A stretch of DNA of 57,486 nt, taken from assembly GCF_009663145.1 (NCBI RefSeq), contig NZ_VKHR01000028.1, positions 55 through 57,540 on the forward strand. Reading direction: 5' to 3'. This DNA comes from Shewanella sp. TC10. GTDB lineage: Bacteria > Pseudomonadota > Gammaproteobacteria > Enterobacterales > Shewanellaceae. The translations under genes were made by a program, and so were the position numbers. Of the stretch, positions 47,497-56,448 are shown one piece after another. The notes below the pieces were generated by a model. The model worked only from the letters and a program-made list of their open reading frames with translations. It was not told the DNA's origin and did not search any database. How positions within the stretch are numbered: position 1 is the stretch's first letter; each line of letters starts with the position of its first letter.

Positions 47497-48177
47497 ATGA
47501 GAATATTGCTAGTTGAAGATGATTTAGGCTTACAACGTAATTTAAGCGAGCACTTACAGGCTGCTAATTACAGTGTCGATCTTTCATCAGATGGTGAGGA
47601 TGGTTTATTCCAGGCCACTGAGTATCAATATGACGCCGCTATTATCGATGTTGGTTTGCCTAAAATTGATGGCCTTAGCTTGATTACTCAGTTACGTAAC
47701 AAGCAAATTGATTATCCCATTTTGATATTAACGGCCAGAGATGGCTGGCAAGATAAAGTACTGGGGTTAGATTCTGGCGCCGATGATTACCTGACTAAAC
47801 CCTTTCAACCAGAAGAACTTGTCGCGCGTTTAAATGCATTGATCCGCCGCTCTGTTGGTCAAGCAAGCCCAACGGTAACAAACGGCCCTTTTAGTCTGAA
47901 TACTCGCACACTTGAGTTAATGCACTTACAAAATCCAATTATACTCAGTAGCTCTGAATTTAAATTATTTGAATACTTCATGCTCCACCAAGGAGAAGTT
48001 ATTTCAAAACCAACTTTGATTGAACATATTTATGATCAAGATTTTGACTTAGATTCTAATGTCATTGAAGTGTTTATTAGACGCTTACGAAAAAAACTCG
48101 ATCCTGAAGGTGACTATAAGTTAATTGAGACCCTGCGCGGTCAAGGGTATCGTTTACGCCAATTGGGTTCGAGCTAG
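47497..48177 (+). CDS. OmpR/PhoP-family response regulator
   Basis: A 226-residue two-domain regulator. The receiver domain has the acidic pocket LLVEDDLGLQ, the phospho-acceptor Asp in AAIIDVGLPKIDG, the Thr in ILTARDG and the Lys in DDYLTKPFQPEEL. The C-terminal winged helix includes LSSSEFKLFEYFMLHQGEVIS and VFIRRLRKKLDP, then RGQGYRL. Its kinase partner follows five bases later. The pair resembles PhoP-PhoQ or QseB-QseC, but the stimulus cannot be told from the sequence. Confidence 0.93.
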   Translation: MRILLVEDDLGLQRNLSEHLQAANYSVDLSSDGEDGLFQATEYQYDAAIIDVGLPKIDGLSLITQLRNKQIDYPILILTARDGWQDKVLGLDSGADDYLTKPFQPEELVARLNALIRRSVGQASPTVTNGPFSLNTRTLELMHLQNPIILSSSEFKLFEYFMLHQGEVISKPTLIEHIYDQDFDLDSNVIEVFIRRLRKKLDPEGDYKLIETLRGQGYRLRQLGSS

Positions 48178-48182
48178 CAGCC

Positions 48183-49634
48183 ATGGGGAGTAAAGTTAAC
48201 GCCATTAATCATTTAACCAAAGGACTGAGTAAACTCAAAAGCCAATGGTTAAACAAGCAAATACTGACAAAGGCATTTGGTGGCGTAAACTCACTAACTT
48301 TTCGTTTAATGCTCAGTGGTCTATTACTAATATTGGTCTTATTGCCTCTAATCGGTGTCACCGTAAATAGCGCCTTTCAGCATCAAATAACCCAATCGAT
48401 AAACAATCAATTACGTGCTTACGTTTATTCAGTGCTAGCCGTTACTGAAGTCAAAGACGATAAAGTCGTTATGCCAAATTACTTGTTAGAAAATCAGTTC
48501 AATGTCATCGGCTCTGGCTTATATGCGCTTATCACTTCTAATAATGAACTGGTTTGGCACTCGGAATCATTCTTTGGCTTAGACCTACCTACAACAAGCT
48601 CTACAGATATAGCCCTGCCAACCCCTGTAATGGGGCAAGGTTCGTTAACTCAGGTTCGATTTGACGATTTAGCCGGGAATGGCGACAACAACCATGTGGT
48701 ATATAGCTTTAGTGTCAGTTTTGAAACCAATGAAAAACCATTAGCCATCACAGTTCATATTGTTAAAGATGATGCAGATTATCAAAAACAAATTAGTGAA
48801 TTTAATACTACTCTATGGACATGGCTCATCGTCTTAATGATTATGTTAGCGCTCGTTCAAGGAGTGTGGCTATTTTGGACATTAAAGCCTTTAAACCAAT
48901 TTACTAAAGAGCTCGCACTGGTGGATAAAGGGCAGCAAACACGCCTTAATCAAGATTATCCTAACGAGTTAAATGCTGTAGCAAAACAGCTAAACGTATT
49001 ACTAAATACTGAGCAACAACAAAGGCTACGTTATCGTAATGCCTTAGCTGATTTGGCACATAGCTTAAAAACCCCGTTAGCTGTTCTGCAAAGCCAAACC
49101 GATTTAAGTGAAGAGTCTAAAGAGCAAGCGACTAATATTAACAACATCATTAGCTATCAACTGAACAAAGCTAAATCCAGTGCTAACCAAGCATGGCATT
49201 TAGGGAGCAGTATTGATGATGTTGCCAGTAAACTGATTCGAACCTTAGCCAAAATTTATCAAGACTCCCACGTTGATATCGATTACCAAGCTGCTCCTAA
49301 GTTAATGTTTAAAGGCGAAGAAGCTGACTTACATGAGATGTTAGGTAATTTGCTGGATAACGCCTGTAAAGCCGCTAAGTCCCAAGTCTGTTTATCTGTT
49401 GTGCAAACTGACTCAGTACTTAGCTTTACCATTGAAGATGATGGCCATGGCCTCACAGAGCAACAACGCCAGAATATATTTGAACGAGGCATTCGCGCTG
49501 ATACTTATCATCAAGGACATGGTATTGGCTTGGCTATTGTTCAGGATTTAGTAAAAACCTACCAAGGCGAGTTAGTCGTGTCTCAGTCAGAAGATTATGG
49601 CGGCGCTAAGTTCAGCTTGATATTTAACAGCTAA
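48183..49634 (+). CDS. PhoQ-like sensor histidine kinase
   Basis: A 483-residue membrane kinase. There are two membrane segments, LMLSGLLLILVLLPLIGVTV (about 43-62) and LWTWLIVLMIMLALVQGVWL (about 210-230), with a periplasmic domain of about 145 residues between them and a HAMP region after. The H-box is LADLAHSLKTPLAVLQ, the N-box LHEMLGNLLDNACKAAK and the G-boxes EDDGHGL and GHGIGLAIVQDL. The H-box with AHSLKTPL is of the PhoQ type. An unusually long N-terminal cytoplasmic part of about 40 residues precedes the first helix. Confidence 0.92.
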   Translation: MGSKVNAINHLTKGLSKLKSQWLNKQILTKAFGGVNSLTFRLMLSGLLLILVLLPLIGVTVNSAFQHQITQSINNQLRAYVYSVLAVTEVKDDKVVMPNYLLENQFNVIGSGLYALITSNNELVWHSESFFGLDLPTTSSTDIALPTPVMGQGSLTQVRFDDLAGNGDNNHVVYSFSVSFETNEKPLAITVHIVKDDADYQKQISEFNTTLWTWLIVLMIMLALVQGVWLFWTLKPLNQFTKELALVDKGQQTRLNQDYPNELNAVAKQLNVLLNTEQQQRLRYRNALADLAHSLKTPLAVLQSQTDLSEESKEQATNINNIISYQLNKAKSSANQAWHLGSSIDDVASKLIRTLAKIYQDSHVDIDYQAAPKLMFKGEEADLHEMLGNLLDNACKAAKSQVCLSVVQTDSVLSFTIEDDGHGLTEQQRQNIFERGIRADTYHQGHGIGLAIVQDLVKTYQGELVVSQSEDYGGAKFSLIFNS

Positions 49635-49672
49635 AACGTCTTCTAAATAAATTGATGTAATTATCGATAGTT

Positions 49673-49935
49673 TATACCCATGTTACCTCAAGATGCTTTG
49701 TCAGGCACAAGCTCGGATAACAATGCAAGGCGTAACCTGAGGTAATTGTTATTCACTTTTCAAAGGTTACAACGTAGCAGTGGTTTTCGAGCTTGCGCCC
49801 CAAAGGGCAAGCCAAATAGCACCAATCTGCGTTGTTATAAAATATCAATGTAGAATAACTATACTTCAATTTTATGCCTAGCATCTTGGCACTATTTGCC
49901 TTGCTGACTTTGCATCCTGAAGTATCATGGGTATA
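49673..49935. mobile_element. MITE-like element with 24-bp terminal inverted repeats
   Basis: The left end reads TATACCCATGTTACCTCAAG then ATGC (49673-49696). The right end GCATCCTGAAGTATCATGGG then TATA (49912-49935) is its reverse complement at 21 of 24 positions. Inside, TTACCTCA (49683-49690) and TGAGGTAA (49738-49745) form a second inverted repeat. The element is 263 bp, encodes no transposase and fills the gap between the kinase gene and the DUF3300 gene. I cannot see whether other copies exist outside the window. Confidence 0.7.
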
Positions 49936-50032
49936 TTCAACAAGCTTATTGCTTTCATCCTACGTTCATTTTCACTTGGTTATGCTATCTCTAACATTCG
50001 TAAAGTACCGCAACTTGGTACCTGGAGATAAC

Positions 50033-51457
50033 ATGACTTTATTATCTATCCCCAATAAATTAATTAAAGCTGGATTAATCAGCTTATGTTTATTGTCGCC
50101 GACAGCGGTGTTGGCTGTTGATAGCAATAATCCGTCAGAATATGAACAAACTCAGCAATCAGAGGCGGAGCTGGCACAAATGCTAGCGCCTATTGCGCTA
50201 TATCCTGATAGTTTGCTTACCCATATTTTAATTGCAGCGACTTATCCTCTTGAAGTTGTGCAAGCGCGTCGCTGGGAGCAACAAAACGCCAGTTTAGACA
50301 GCGAGCAAAAAATGCAGCAAGCTGAGCTGCAGTCTTGGGATCCTAGCGTCACGGCGCTCATCGCCTTCCCAACGGTACTGGAGAAATTAAATGAAGATTT
50401 AGATTGGACTCAGACCTTAGGCGAAGCTTTTTTACAAGATGAGGCCTACGTTCTTGCTGGCATCCAAACCTTAAGACAGCAAGCAGATGAGGCTGATAGT
50501 TTTAACGACATGGATAACATGACTGTGACTCGGGTTGAGAAACAGATCATTATTGAACCAGCAAAGCCTGAAGTGATTTACGTTCCTGTGTACGATACTA
50601 GAGTGGTTTATGGTCACTGGCACTGGCATGCATATCCACCCGTTTACTGGCACTACCCAGCTTATGCTTATTATCGCCCGCACCGCCCTATCTATTGGGG
50701 GCCTAGCGTATACATTAACTTCAACTACTTTTTTGGCGCTGTACATTGGTCACATCACCGTGTCGTGGTAGTCAATCATCGCAATACCCGTTATTACCGT
50801 AAACCACACAAAATAGCTTACAGCAGTGGCTCAAAGCGTTGGACACACAAACCTGCCCATCGCCGTGGTGTTGCTTACAAAGCACCAAAAGTCAGCCATC
50901 GTTATGACAAAGCCCGTTATAACAAGGCACACAGCAAAACTAAAGTGACTCACAATAGGGTTAATAAAGCGATCAGCAAGCCCGTCCATAGAGTTGATAA
51001 TAAATCAGGAAATAAACATAACGGCCATTATACGAAGCAAACTCAGCAGCAACGAGTCAATAAGTCGTTAAAGGATAATAAGCGTCATACAAATAGTCCT
51101 AATAAGAGTGTGCAGAATAAGTCGGTAAATCGTCAGTATGCTAGTAAAAATAATGCGAGTAACAAAACGATTAACCATAGCACTAAGAGCCGACAATATA
51201 GCAAAACACCAAGCTATAGCTCATCTAAAGCAAGGTCTTCACACTCTGGGTCTAAAAGCTCTAGCTATAAACAATCTGTTAATAAAAAATCTGTTAATAA
51301 AAAATCTGTTAATAAACAGTCTAGTTCTAAAAATTATGCTTCAAATAGAAGCGCATCTAAAAACTATGCTTCTAACCAAAGAAGCAATAATAATAGGTCA
51401 TCAAGCCACAGAGCATCGAGTAGTCGCTCATCGGCACCTAAGCAAAAGGCCAGATAA
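50033..51457 (+). CDS. exported DUF3300 protein with basic low-complexity tail
   Basis: A 474-residue protein. It has a signal peptide (residues 1-26, SLCLLSPTAVLA) and a DUF3300 domain (about 38-170: LAQMLAPIALYPDSLLTHIL, then ATYPLEVVQARRWEQQN and WDPSVTALIAFP). A Tyr/His/Trp/Pro-rich region follows (VYGHWHWHAYPPVYWHYPAY), then about 190 residues rich in Lys, Asn, Ser, Arg and Tyr. The function is not known. The start at 50033 has GGAGA upstream and gives the signal peptide; the frame stays open back to 49874 but that part lies in the inverted-repeat element and is not expected to be coding. Confidence 0.88.
   Translation: MTLLSIPNKLIKAGLISLCLLSPTAVLAVDSNNPSEYEQTQQSEAELAQMLAPIALYPDSLLTHILIAATYPLEVVQARRWEQQNASLDSEQKMQQAELQSWDPSVTALIAFPTVLEKLNEDLDWTQTLGEAFLQDEAYVLAGIQTLRQQADEADSFNDMDNMTVTRVEKQIIIEPAKPEVIYVPVYDTRVVYGHWHWHAYPPVYWHYPAYAYYRPHRPIYWGPSVYINFNYFFGAVHWSHHRVVVVNHRNTRYYRKPHKIAYSSGSKRWTHKPAHRRGVAYKAPKVSHRYDKARYNKAHSKTKVTHNRVNKAISKPVHRVDNKSGNKHNGHYTKQTQQQRVNKSLKDNKRHTNSPNKSVQNKSVNRQYASKNNASNKTINHSTKSRQYSKTPSYSSSKARSSHSGSKSSSYKQSVNKKSVNKKSVNKQSSSKNYASNRSASKNYASNQRSNNNRSSSHRASSSRSSAPKQKAR
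51275..51315 (+). repeat. 15-bp tandem repeat in the DUF3300 tail
   Basis: Two full copies and one partial copy of TCTGTTAATAAAAAA encode SVNKK repeats in the basic tail. In-frame copy-number change here would alter tail length without a frameshift. Confidence 0.8.
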
Positions 51458-51547
51458 AGCGAAGTAACTATTCGTTATTCTAAAGATAATTATTCGAAAG
51501 GTAGTTAATCTAAAGGTAACTATTCCAAAAGCCGTAAGCTAAAAAAC

Positions 51548-51581
51548 AAAAAAGCCTGAATTATTCAATTCAGGCTTTTTT
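51548..51581. terminator. bidirectional terminator between the DUF3300 gene and der
   Basis: AAAAGCCTGAATT pairs with AATTCAGGCTTTT, flanked by A-runs left and T-runs right. It serves the two converging genes. Confidence 0.9.
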
Positions 51582-51599
51582 ATCAATGTTAAAAGTCGC

Positions 51600-53066
51600 T
51601 TACTTTTTACGACTATTAATATGGCTCATCGCGCGCTTACGACGACGCTCTTGGCTAATCGTCAACTTCTCCGTTTTACCTTGGAATGGGTTTGCCCCTT
51701 CTTGGAAACGGATTTGAATTGGCGTACCAATCACTTTTAATGAACGACGGAAGTAGTTCATCATGTAACGCTTGTATGAGTCAGGTAATTTACTCACCTG
51801 ATTACCATGTACAACAACGATTGGCGGGTTATAACCACCAGCATGAGCATACTTAAGCTTAACGCGGCGACCATGTACCAATGGAGGCTGATGATCGTCT
51901 TGTGACATTTGCATGATACGCGTCAACATAGAAGTACTAACACGGCGAGTCGCACTGTCGTAAGCTTCTTCAATTGATTCGTATAAATGACCAACACCAG
52001 TGCCGTGTAATGCTGAAATAAAGTGAATACGGGCAAAGTCGATAAAGCCTAAGCGGCGATCTAATTCACTCTTAACGCTTTCTTTAAATGACTGGTCTAA
52101 ACCATCCCATTTGTTCACTGCAATCACGATTGCACGACCTGCATTCAAAGCAAAACCTAATAAACCTAAGTCTTGCTCAGAAATACCATCTTGTGCATCA
52201 ATAACCAGTAAAACCACGTTAGCATCTTCTACCGCTTTCAAGGTTTTAATAACCGAGAACTTCTCGATGGTTTCATGTACTTTGCTACGACGACGAACAC
52301 CCGCAGTATCAATCAATACATACTCACGGTCTTCACGTGTCATAGGAATGTAAATACTGTCACGAGTTGTCCCAGGTGCATCGTAAACCACTACACGTTC
52401 TTCACCTAAAATACGGTTAGTCAGTGTTGATTTACCTACGTTTGGTTTACCGATGATAGCCAATTTAATTGGCAAGTTTTGCAGGCGCTCTTGCTCTGCT
52501 TCCGCTTCTTCTTCGGTGTATTCTCGAACTTCTTCACCTTCATCATCTGAATCTTGGCGAGTAATACCCATTGCTTCAGCATAAGGTGCTAGTGAGTATT
52601 CAATCATGTTGGTCACACCGCGGCCTTGCGCAGCTGCCATTTGATATACTTCACCTAGACCCAATGACCAAAATTCAGCACAAGCCGAATCAGCGTCAAT
52701 ACCATCAACTTTGTTTGCAACAACAAAGGTCGTCTTATCACGGCTACGTAAATGCTCTGAAATTGCTAAATCAGCAGACGTTAAGCCAGCACGAGCATCA
52801 GTTAAGAATAATACGACATCAGCTTCTTCAATCGCAGCAAGCGACTGTTCAGCCATTTTGGTTTCGATCCCTTCTTCAGTGCCGTCGATACCGCCAGTAT
52901 CAACCACAATAAATTCGTAACCAGATAAAAACGCACGACCATATTTACGGTCACGGGTTAAACCAGGAAAATCGGCGACAAGCGCATCTCTTGTGCGAGT
53001 AAGACGGTTAAATAAAGTTGACTTACCAACATTAGGTCGCCCCACCAGGGCCACTACAGGGATCAT
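51600..53066 (-). CDS. der: ribosome-assembly GTPase Der (EngA)
   Basis: Essential double-GTPase for 50S assembly, 488 residues. The first G domain has [14 protein letters not shown] (P-loop), DTGGI and NKVDG; the second, after an acidic linker (about 170-195), has [22 protein letters not shown] and NKWDG. The C-terminal KH-like domain (about 385 onward) has [14 protein letters not shown], and ends in a basic tail. It lies downstream of bamB with a terminator between. Confidence 0.98.
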   Translation of the reverse strand: MIPVVALVGRPNVGKSTLFNRLTRTRDALVADFPGLTRDRKYGRAFLSGYEFIVVDTGGIDGTEEGIETKMAEQSLAAIEEADVVLFLTDARAGLTSADLAISEHLRSRDKTTFVVANKVDGIDADSACAEFWSLGLGEVYQMAAAQGRGVTNMIEYSLAPYAEAMGITRQDSDDEGEEVREYTEEEAEAEQERLQNLPIKLAIIGKPNVGKSTLTNRILGEERVVVYDAPGTTRDSIYIPMTREDREYVLIDTAGVRRRSKVHETIEKFSVIKTLKAVEDANVVLLVIDAQDGISEQDLGLLGFALNAGRAIVIAVNKWDGLDQSFKESVKSELDRRLGFIDFARIHFISALHGTGVGHLYESIEEAYDSATRRVSTSMLTRIMQMSQDDHQPPLVHGRRVKLKYAHAGGYNPPIVVVHGNQVSKLPDSYKRYMMNYFRRSLKVIGTPIQIRFQEGANPFQGKTEKLTISQERRRKRAMSHINSRKK

Positions 53067-53089
53067 GATTTTGCCTCTAAAAACTTTTA

Positions 53090-53123
53090 AATAAAAAGCC
53101 CCCGGAACACACTTCCAGGGGCT
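53090..53123 (-). terminator. terminator between bamB and der
   Basis: On the minus strand AGCCCCTGGAA pairs with TTCCGGGGGCT, with one mismatch, and is followed by TTTTATTT. It lies 23 bp after the bamB stop, so der has its own promoter or depends on read-through. Confidence 0.82.
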
Positions 53124-53145
53124 CTAATAAGGTTTACTGGTTAAT

Positions 53146-54333
53146 TTATGGCAGAATTACAGTAGCTAGCTTCCCGCTGCGACCTTGCACATAAATTTTA
53201 TCTCCAGCCACAACCGGCTGTGAGAATAAACCATCACTATCAACCTCAACTCGACCAGCGACTTCGCCAGTGTTGCGGTCAATAAAGTGTAGATAACCTT
53301 CAAAGTCACCTACAACAATATAAGAACCAATAACTGCAGGAGACGTTAAGCTACGGTTAGTTAACGTAGTATTACTCCAGAGTTCCAAACCATTTCGTCT
53401 ATCTACTGAGTAAATACGACTATGATCATCAACAACATAAAGTCCAACACCTGCAGCGGCTAATTCATTAAAGCTTGAATACTTACGAGTCCAAACAACT
53501 CGACCGGTTCTAAGCTCCATTGACACCAAGTTACCATTGTAACTTACCGCGTATAAATTATCGCCCAAAATTAACGGTTTCATGTCTACATCGGCCATAC
53601 GAGTGAACTCGTTACCACCTGTTGGTGTAAACACTGCTTGTTCCCAAGCAACTTGACCATTATTTTTGACAATAACTGATATTTTACCATCTGCAGTACC
53701 TAGGAAGAAACCACCAGAATCGTATGCAGCTGAACCTGTACCACGAAGGGTCAAGTTAGGCAGTTGCATTTCGTGGGTCCATAACTTGGTGCCATCTTCA
53801 ATTGAAAATGACTCAAAGTTACCATCACTGGTATGCACAGCTACAGAATCCTCAGACACTGTAGGTGGCGACAAAAGCTCACCACTGGCAATGGCATGCC
53901 ACATGGTTTCACCTGTTTTAGCATCTAAAGCAACTAGCAAGCCTGATTCACCGCCAATAAAGACCTTATTACGGCCAACAGTGACACCTGCAGCAATTCG
54001 CGCTTCTTTGGTTTTAGCCAGCGCAGTATCTTTAAATTCTGCCGCTAAATCTTTACGCCAAGCGACCTTACCCGTTTCTTGCTCATACGCAATGACAGTA
54101 CCGTTACGGTCAGCAGCATAGACATGACCATAAAATACAGCTGGTGTTAGTTGTGAGTAGTAATCACCCACACCGTTACCCACGTTGACAGACCAGTTAA
54201 CTTCTGGAAATACAGTCGCTTGGATTTCAGTAAGTTCTGTTACAACTTCTTCTTCAACATCACTTGAAGAACAAGCAGATAGCATCGCGACACTTAAGCC
54301 CGCTGCTAGCAAGGTTTTGCATAAAGACTTCAT
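53146..54333 (-). CDS. bamB: outer-membrane protein assembly factor BamB
   Basis: Lipoprotein of the BAM complex that inserts beta-barrel proteins. The 395 residues start with a lipoprotein signal (lipobox MLSAC, Cys21). An eight-bladed PQQ-type beta-propeller follows, with repeated GKVAWR, GETMWH, GTKLWT, GQVAWE, GRVVWT and LELWSN blade motifs. The last strand is GKLATVILP. It starts 12 bp after yfgM, as in E. coli. Confidence 0.96.
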   Translation of the reverse strand: MKSLCKTLLAAGLSVAMLSACSSSDVEEEVVTELTEIQATVFPEVNWSVNVGNGVGDYYSQLTPAVFYGHVYAADRNGTVIAYEQETGKVAWRKDLAAEFKDTALAKTKEARIAAGVTVGRNKVFIGGESGLLVALDAKTGETMWHAIASGELLSPPTVSEDSVAVHTSDGNFESFSIEDGTKLWTHEMQLPNLTLRGTGSAAYDSGGFFLGTADGKISVIVKNNGQVAWEQAVFTPTGGNEFTRMADVDMKPLILGDNLYAVSYNGNLVSMELRTGRVVWTRKYSSFNELAAAGVGLYVVDDHSRIYSVDRRNGLELWSNTTLTNRSLTSPAVIGSYIVVGDFEGYLHFIDRNTGEVAGRVEVDSDGLFSQPVVAGDKIYVQGRSGKLATVILP

Positions 54334-54345
54334 TCGGCTAATTCC

Positions 54346-54966
54346 TTATGCCTTGTTTAAGTTGTCTAGCTTCATTTGTAATGCAGGACTTGATAACGAG
54401 CCGCCATTATCAACAGCAGCTTGGTAAGCCGCTCTAGCTTTATCCATGTCGCCTTGACGCACTAAAAAGTCGCCTTTTAACTCATCACGTTGAGCATTAA
54501 ATGCTTCATCGCTAACTTGCTCTAATGTTGCTAATGCAGTGCCTAAGTTGCCTTGCTCAGCTTGTACACGAGATAAACGAATTGTCGCTAATGATGCTAA
54601 AGATGCACCAGGGTTTGCTGCAATGATTTTAGTGAAGGCAGCTTCGGCCTTATCTAAATCACCCGCTTCTACAGCCGCTTTAGCAGACATTAACTCAAGC
54701 AAAGCTTGGTAACCTTTCTGATCATGTTGCTGACCAAAATCGCTCACTGCCGCCATAACAGCAGCGCTATCAGCACTATTAGCTGCAATGCTTTGGAATG
54801 CTTCAGACGCTGCTTCAGCATTTTCGATTTTCACGTCAGAATAGTAATTCCAACCGTATAATCCACCTAGACCTACGACGGCGCCCACTATGATTGAGCT
54901 GCCGTAATCTTTCCAGAACTGCTTAATAGCATCTACTTGTTGTTCTTCTGTGCTATAAATATCCAC
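54346..54966 (-). CDS. yfgM: YfgM, ancillary SecYEG translocon and stress-response protein
   Basis: Inner-membrane protein of 206 residues with one N-terminal membrane helix (IIVGAVVGLGGLYGWNYY, about 23-40) and a periplasmic TPR-like domain of Ala-rich helices. In E. coli YfgM works with PpiD at the translocon. I choose the GTG at 54966 (MDIYSTEEQQ): GGGGA lies seven bases upstream, and the N terminus resembles the E. coli MEIYENEND; a GTG two codons before is too near that site. It lies between hisS and bamB. Confidence 0.92.
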   Translation of the reverse strand: MDIYSTEEQQVDAIKQFWKDYGSSIIVGAVVGLGGLYGWNYYSDVKIENAEAASEAFQSIAANSADSAAVMAAVSDFGQQHDQKGYQALLELMSAKAAVEAGDLDKAEAAFTKIIAANPGASLASLATIRLSRVQAEQGNLGTALATLEQVSDEAFNAQRDELKGDFLVRQGDMDKARAAYQAAVDNGGSLSSPALQMKLDNLNKA

Positions 54967-55015
54967 GCGCACTTCCCCTTTCTATTCAGTTCTGTTTATT
55001 AGCTAAACGCTAATA

Positions 55016-56290
55016 TTAAAATAATGATTTAATCGTGGTCGCCAAATCGTCTCGGGCCACCAAAAGTTGTTCGTTCTTGTTTCTCAATGGTTTAACAGCA
55101 ACCTGTTGGTTTGCAATTTCGTTCTCACCAATGATTAACGCATATTCAGCACCGCTTTTATCAGCACGCTTCATCTGCTTTTTAAAGTTACCACCACCAC
55201 AATGACTCATGACTTTAAGCTGTGGCAGGCTTTGACGCAACTCTTGAGCAATTTTAATTGCTTCAACTAAACAGTTTTCACCCATTGCTGTGACATAAAC
55301 ATCAACAACTGGGGCAACATCTTTGTTTAGCTCAAGAGTTTCAAGCAGTAAAACGATACGCTCAAGACCCATTGCGAAACCAACTGCAGGCGTATCTTTT
55401 CCACCTAATTGACCCACTAAGCCATCGTATCGACCACCAGCTAATACAGTACCTTGAGAACCTAAGCTGTCAGTAACCCACTCGAAAACAGTGCGGTTAT
55501 AGTAATCTAAACCACGTACAAGACGAGGATTAATTGTGTATTGGATGCCGACAGCGTCTAAGAGTTCACATAAGGTTGAAAAATGTGTTTTTGACTCTTC
55601 ACCTAAGTACTCCATTAGTGCTGGCGCATCGGCTAATAATGCTTGTACTTGAGGAGATTTAGAATCTAAGACGCGCAGTGGGTTTGAGTACATACGGCGC
55701 TGTGAATCTTCGTCAAGTTGCTCTTTATGTTGCTCAAGAAACGCAATTAATGCATCACGGTAAGCAGCGCGCTCAGCTGGATCGCCCAGGGTGTTTAGCT
55801 CTAACTTAACATGTTCAGTAATACCAAACGATTCCCACAGACGCGCTGACAGCATTAATACTTCTGCATCAATATCAGCACTTGGAATACCATATACTTC
55901 AACACCAAACTGGTGGAATTGACGGTAACGACCTTTTTGAGGACGCTCATGACGGAACATAGGTCCCATGTACCATAAACGTTGCTCTTGGTTATACAGT
56001 AAGCCGTGCTCGTTACCTGCGCGAACTGTTGACGCTGTACCTTCTGGACGTAAAGTTAAGCTGTCTTCATTACGGTCAGCAAAGGTATACATTTCTTTTT
56101 CAACGATATCGGTTACTTCACCAATTGAGCGTTTGAAAAGATCGGTTGATTCAACAATCGGAGTACGAATTTCGCTATAGCCGTATGCACTAACAGTTGA
56201 GCGAATAACCGCTTCTACTTTCTGCCATACTGGGCTTTGCGTTGGCAGAATGTCATTCATTCCGCGAATTGCTTGGATCTGTTTAGCCAC
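55016..56290 (-). CDS. hisS: histidyl-tRNA synthetase
   Basis: Class II synthetase of 424 residues. Motif 1 is in the [19 protein letters not shown] region, motif 2 in [25 protein letters not shown], the histidine-A loop is [15 protein letters not shown], and motif 3 includes [13 protein letters not shown]. The C-terminal anticodon-binding domain contains [20 protein letters not shown] and ends in [11 protein letters not shown]. It is preceded by ispG with a strong hairpin between. Confidence 0.98.
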   Translation of the reverse strand: MAKQIQAIRGMNDILPTQSPVWQKVEAVIRSTVSAYGYSEIRTPIVESTDLFKRSIGEVTDIVEKEMYTFADRNEDSLTLRPEGTASTVRAGNEHGLLYNQEQRLWYMGPMFRHERPQKGRYRQFHQFGVEVYGIPSADIDAEVLMLSARLWESFGITEHVKLELNTLGDPAERAAYRDALIAFLEQHKEQLDEDSQRRMYSNPLRVLDSKSPQVQALLADAPALMEYLGEESKTHFSTLCELLDAVGIQYTINPRLVRGLDYYNRTVFEWVTDSLGSQGTVLAGGRYDGLVGQLGGKDTPAVGFAMGLERIVLLLETLELNKDVAPVVDVYVTAMGENCLVEAIKIAQELRQSLPQLKVMSHCGGGNFKKQMKRADKSGAEYALIIGENEIANQQVAVKPLRNKNEQLLVARDDLATTIKSLF

Positions 56291-56395
56291 GTTTTGCCTA
56301 CTTGTGTTAACTCGCCTTAGCCTTGCTCAAAGTTAAATCGTTTTGTTCGATTTAAAATCGATGACCGAGGGCTTAAATTAATCTACATGCCTTAC

Positions 56396-56432
56396 ACAAA
56401 AATACACCTACCATCGCTGGTAAGGTGTATTT
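56396..56432 (-). terminator. terminator between ispG and hisS
   Basis: A long stem: AAATACACC (56400-56408) pairs with GGTGTATTT (56424-56432), and within it TACCA pairs with TGGTA around loop TCGC. On the minus strand the sequence continues TTTTGTG. It lies 16 bp after the ispG stop. Confidence 0.82.
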
Positions 56433-56448
56433 AATATCTAAAACAAAC

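Noticed and set aside
49874..50032. N-terminal extension of the DUF3300 protein
   Set aside because: This part lies largely in the inverted-repeat element; the ATG at 50033 has a good ribosome binding site and a signal peptide directly after it.
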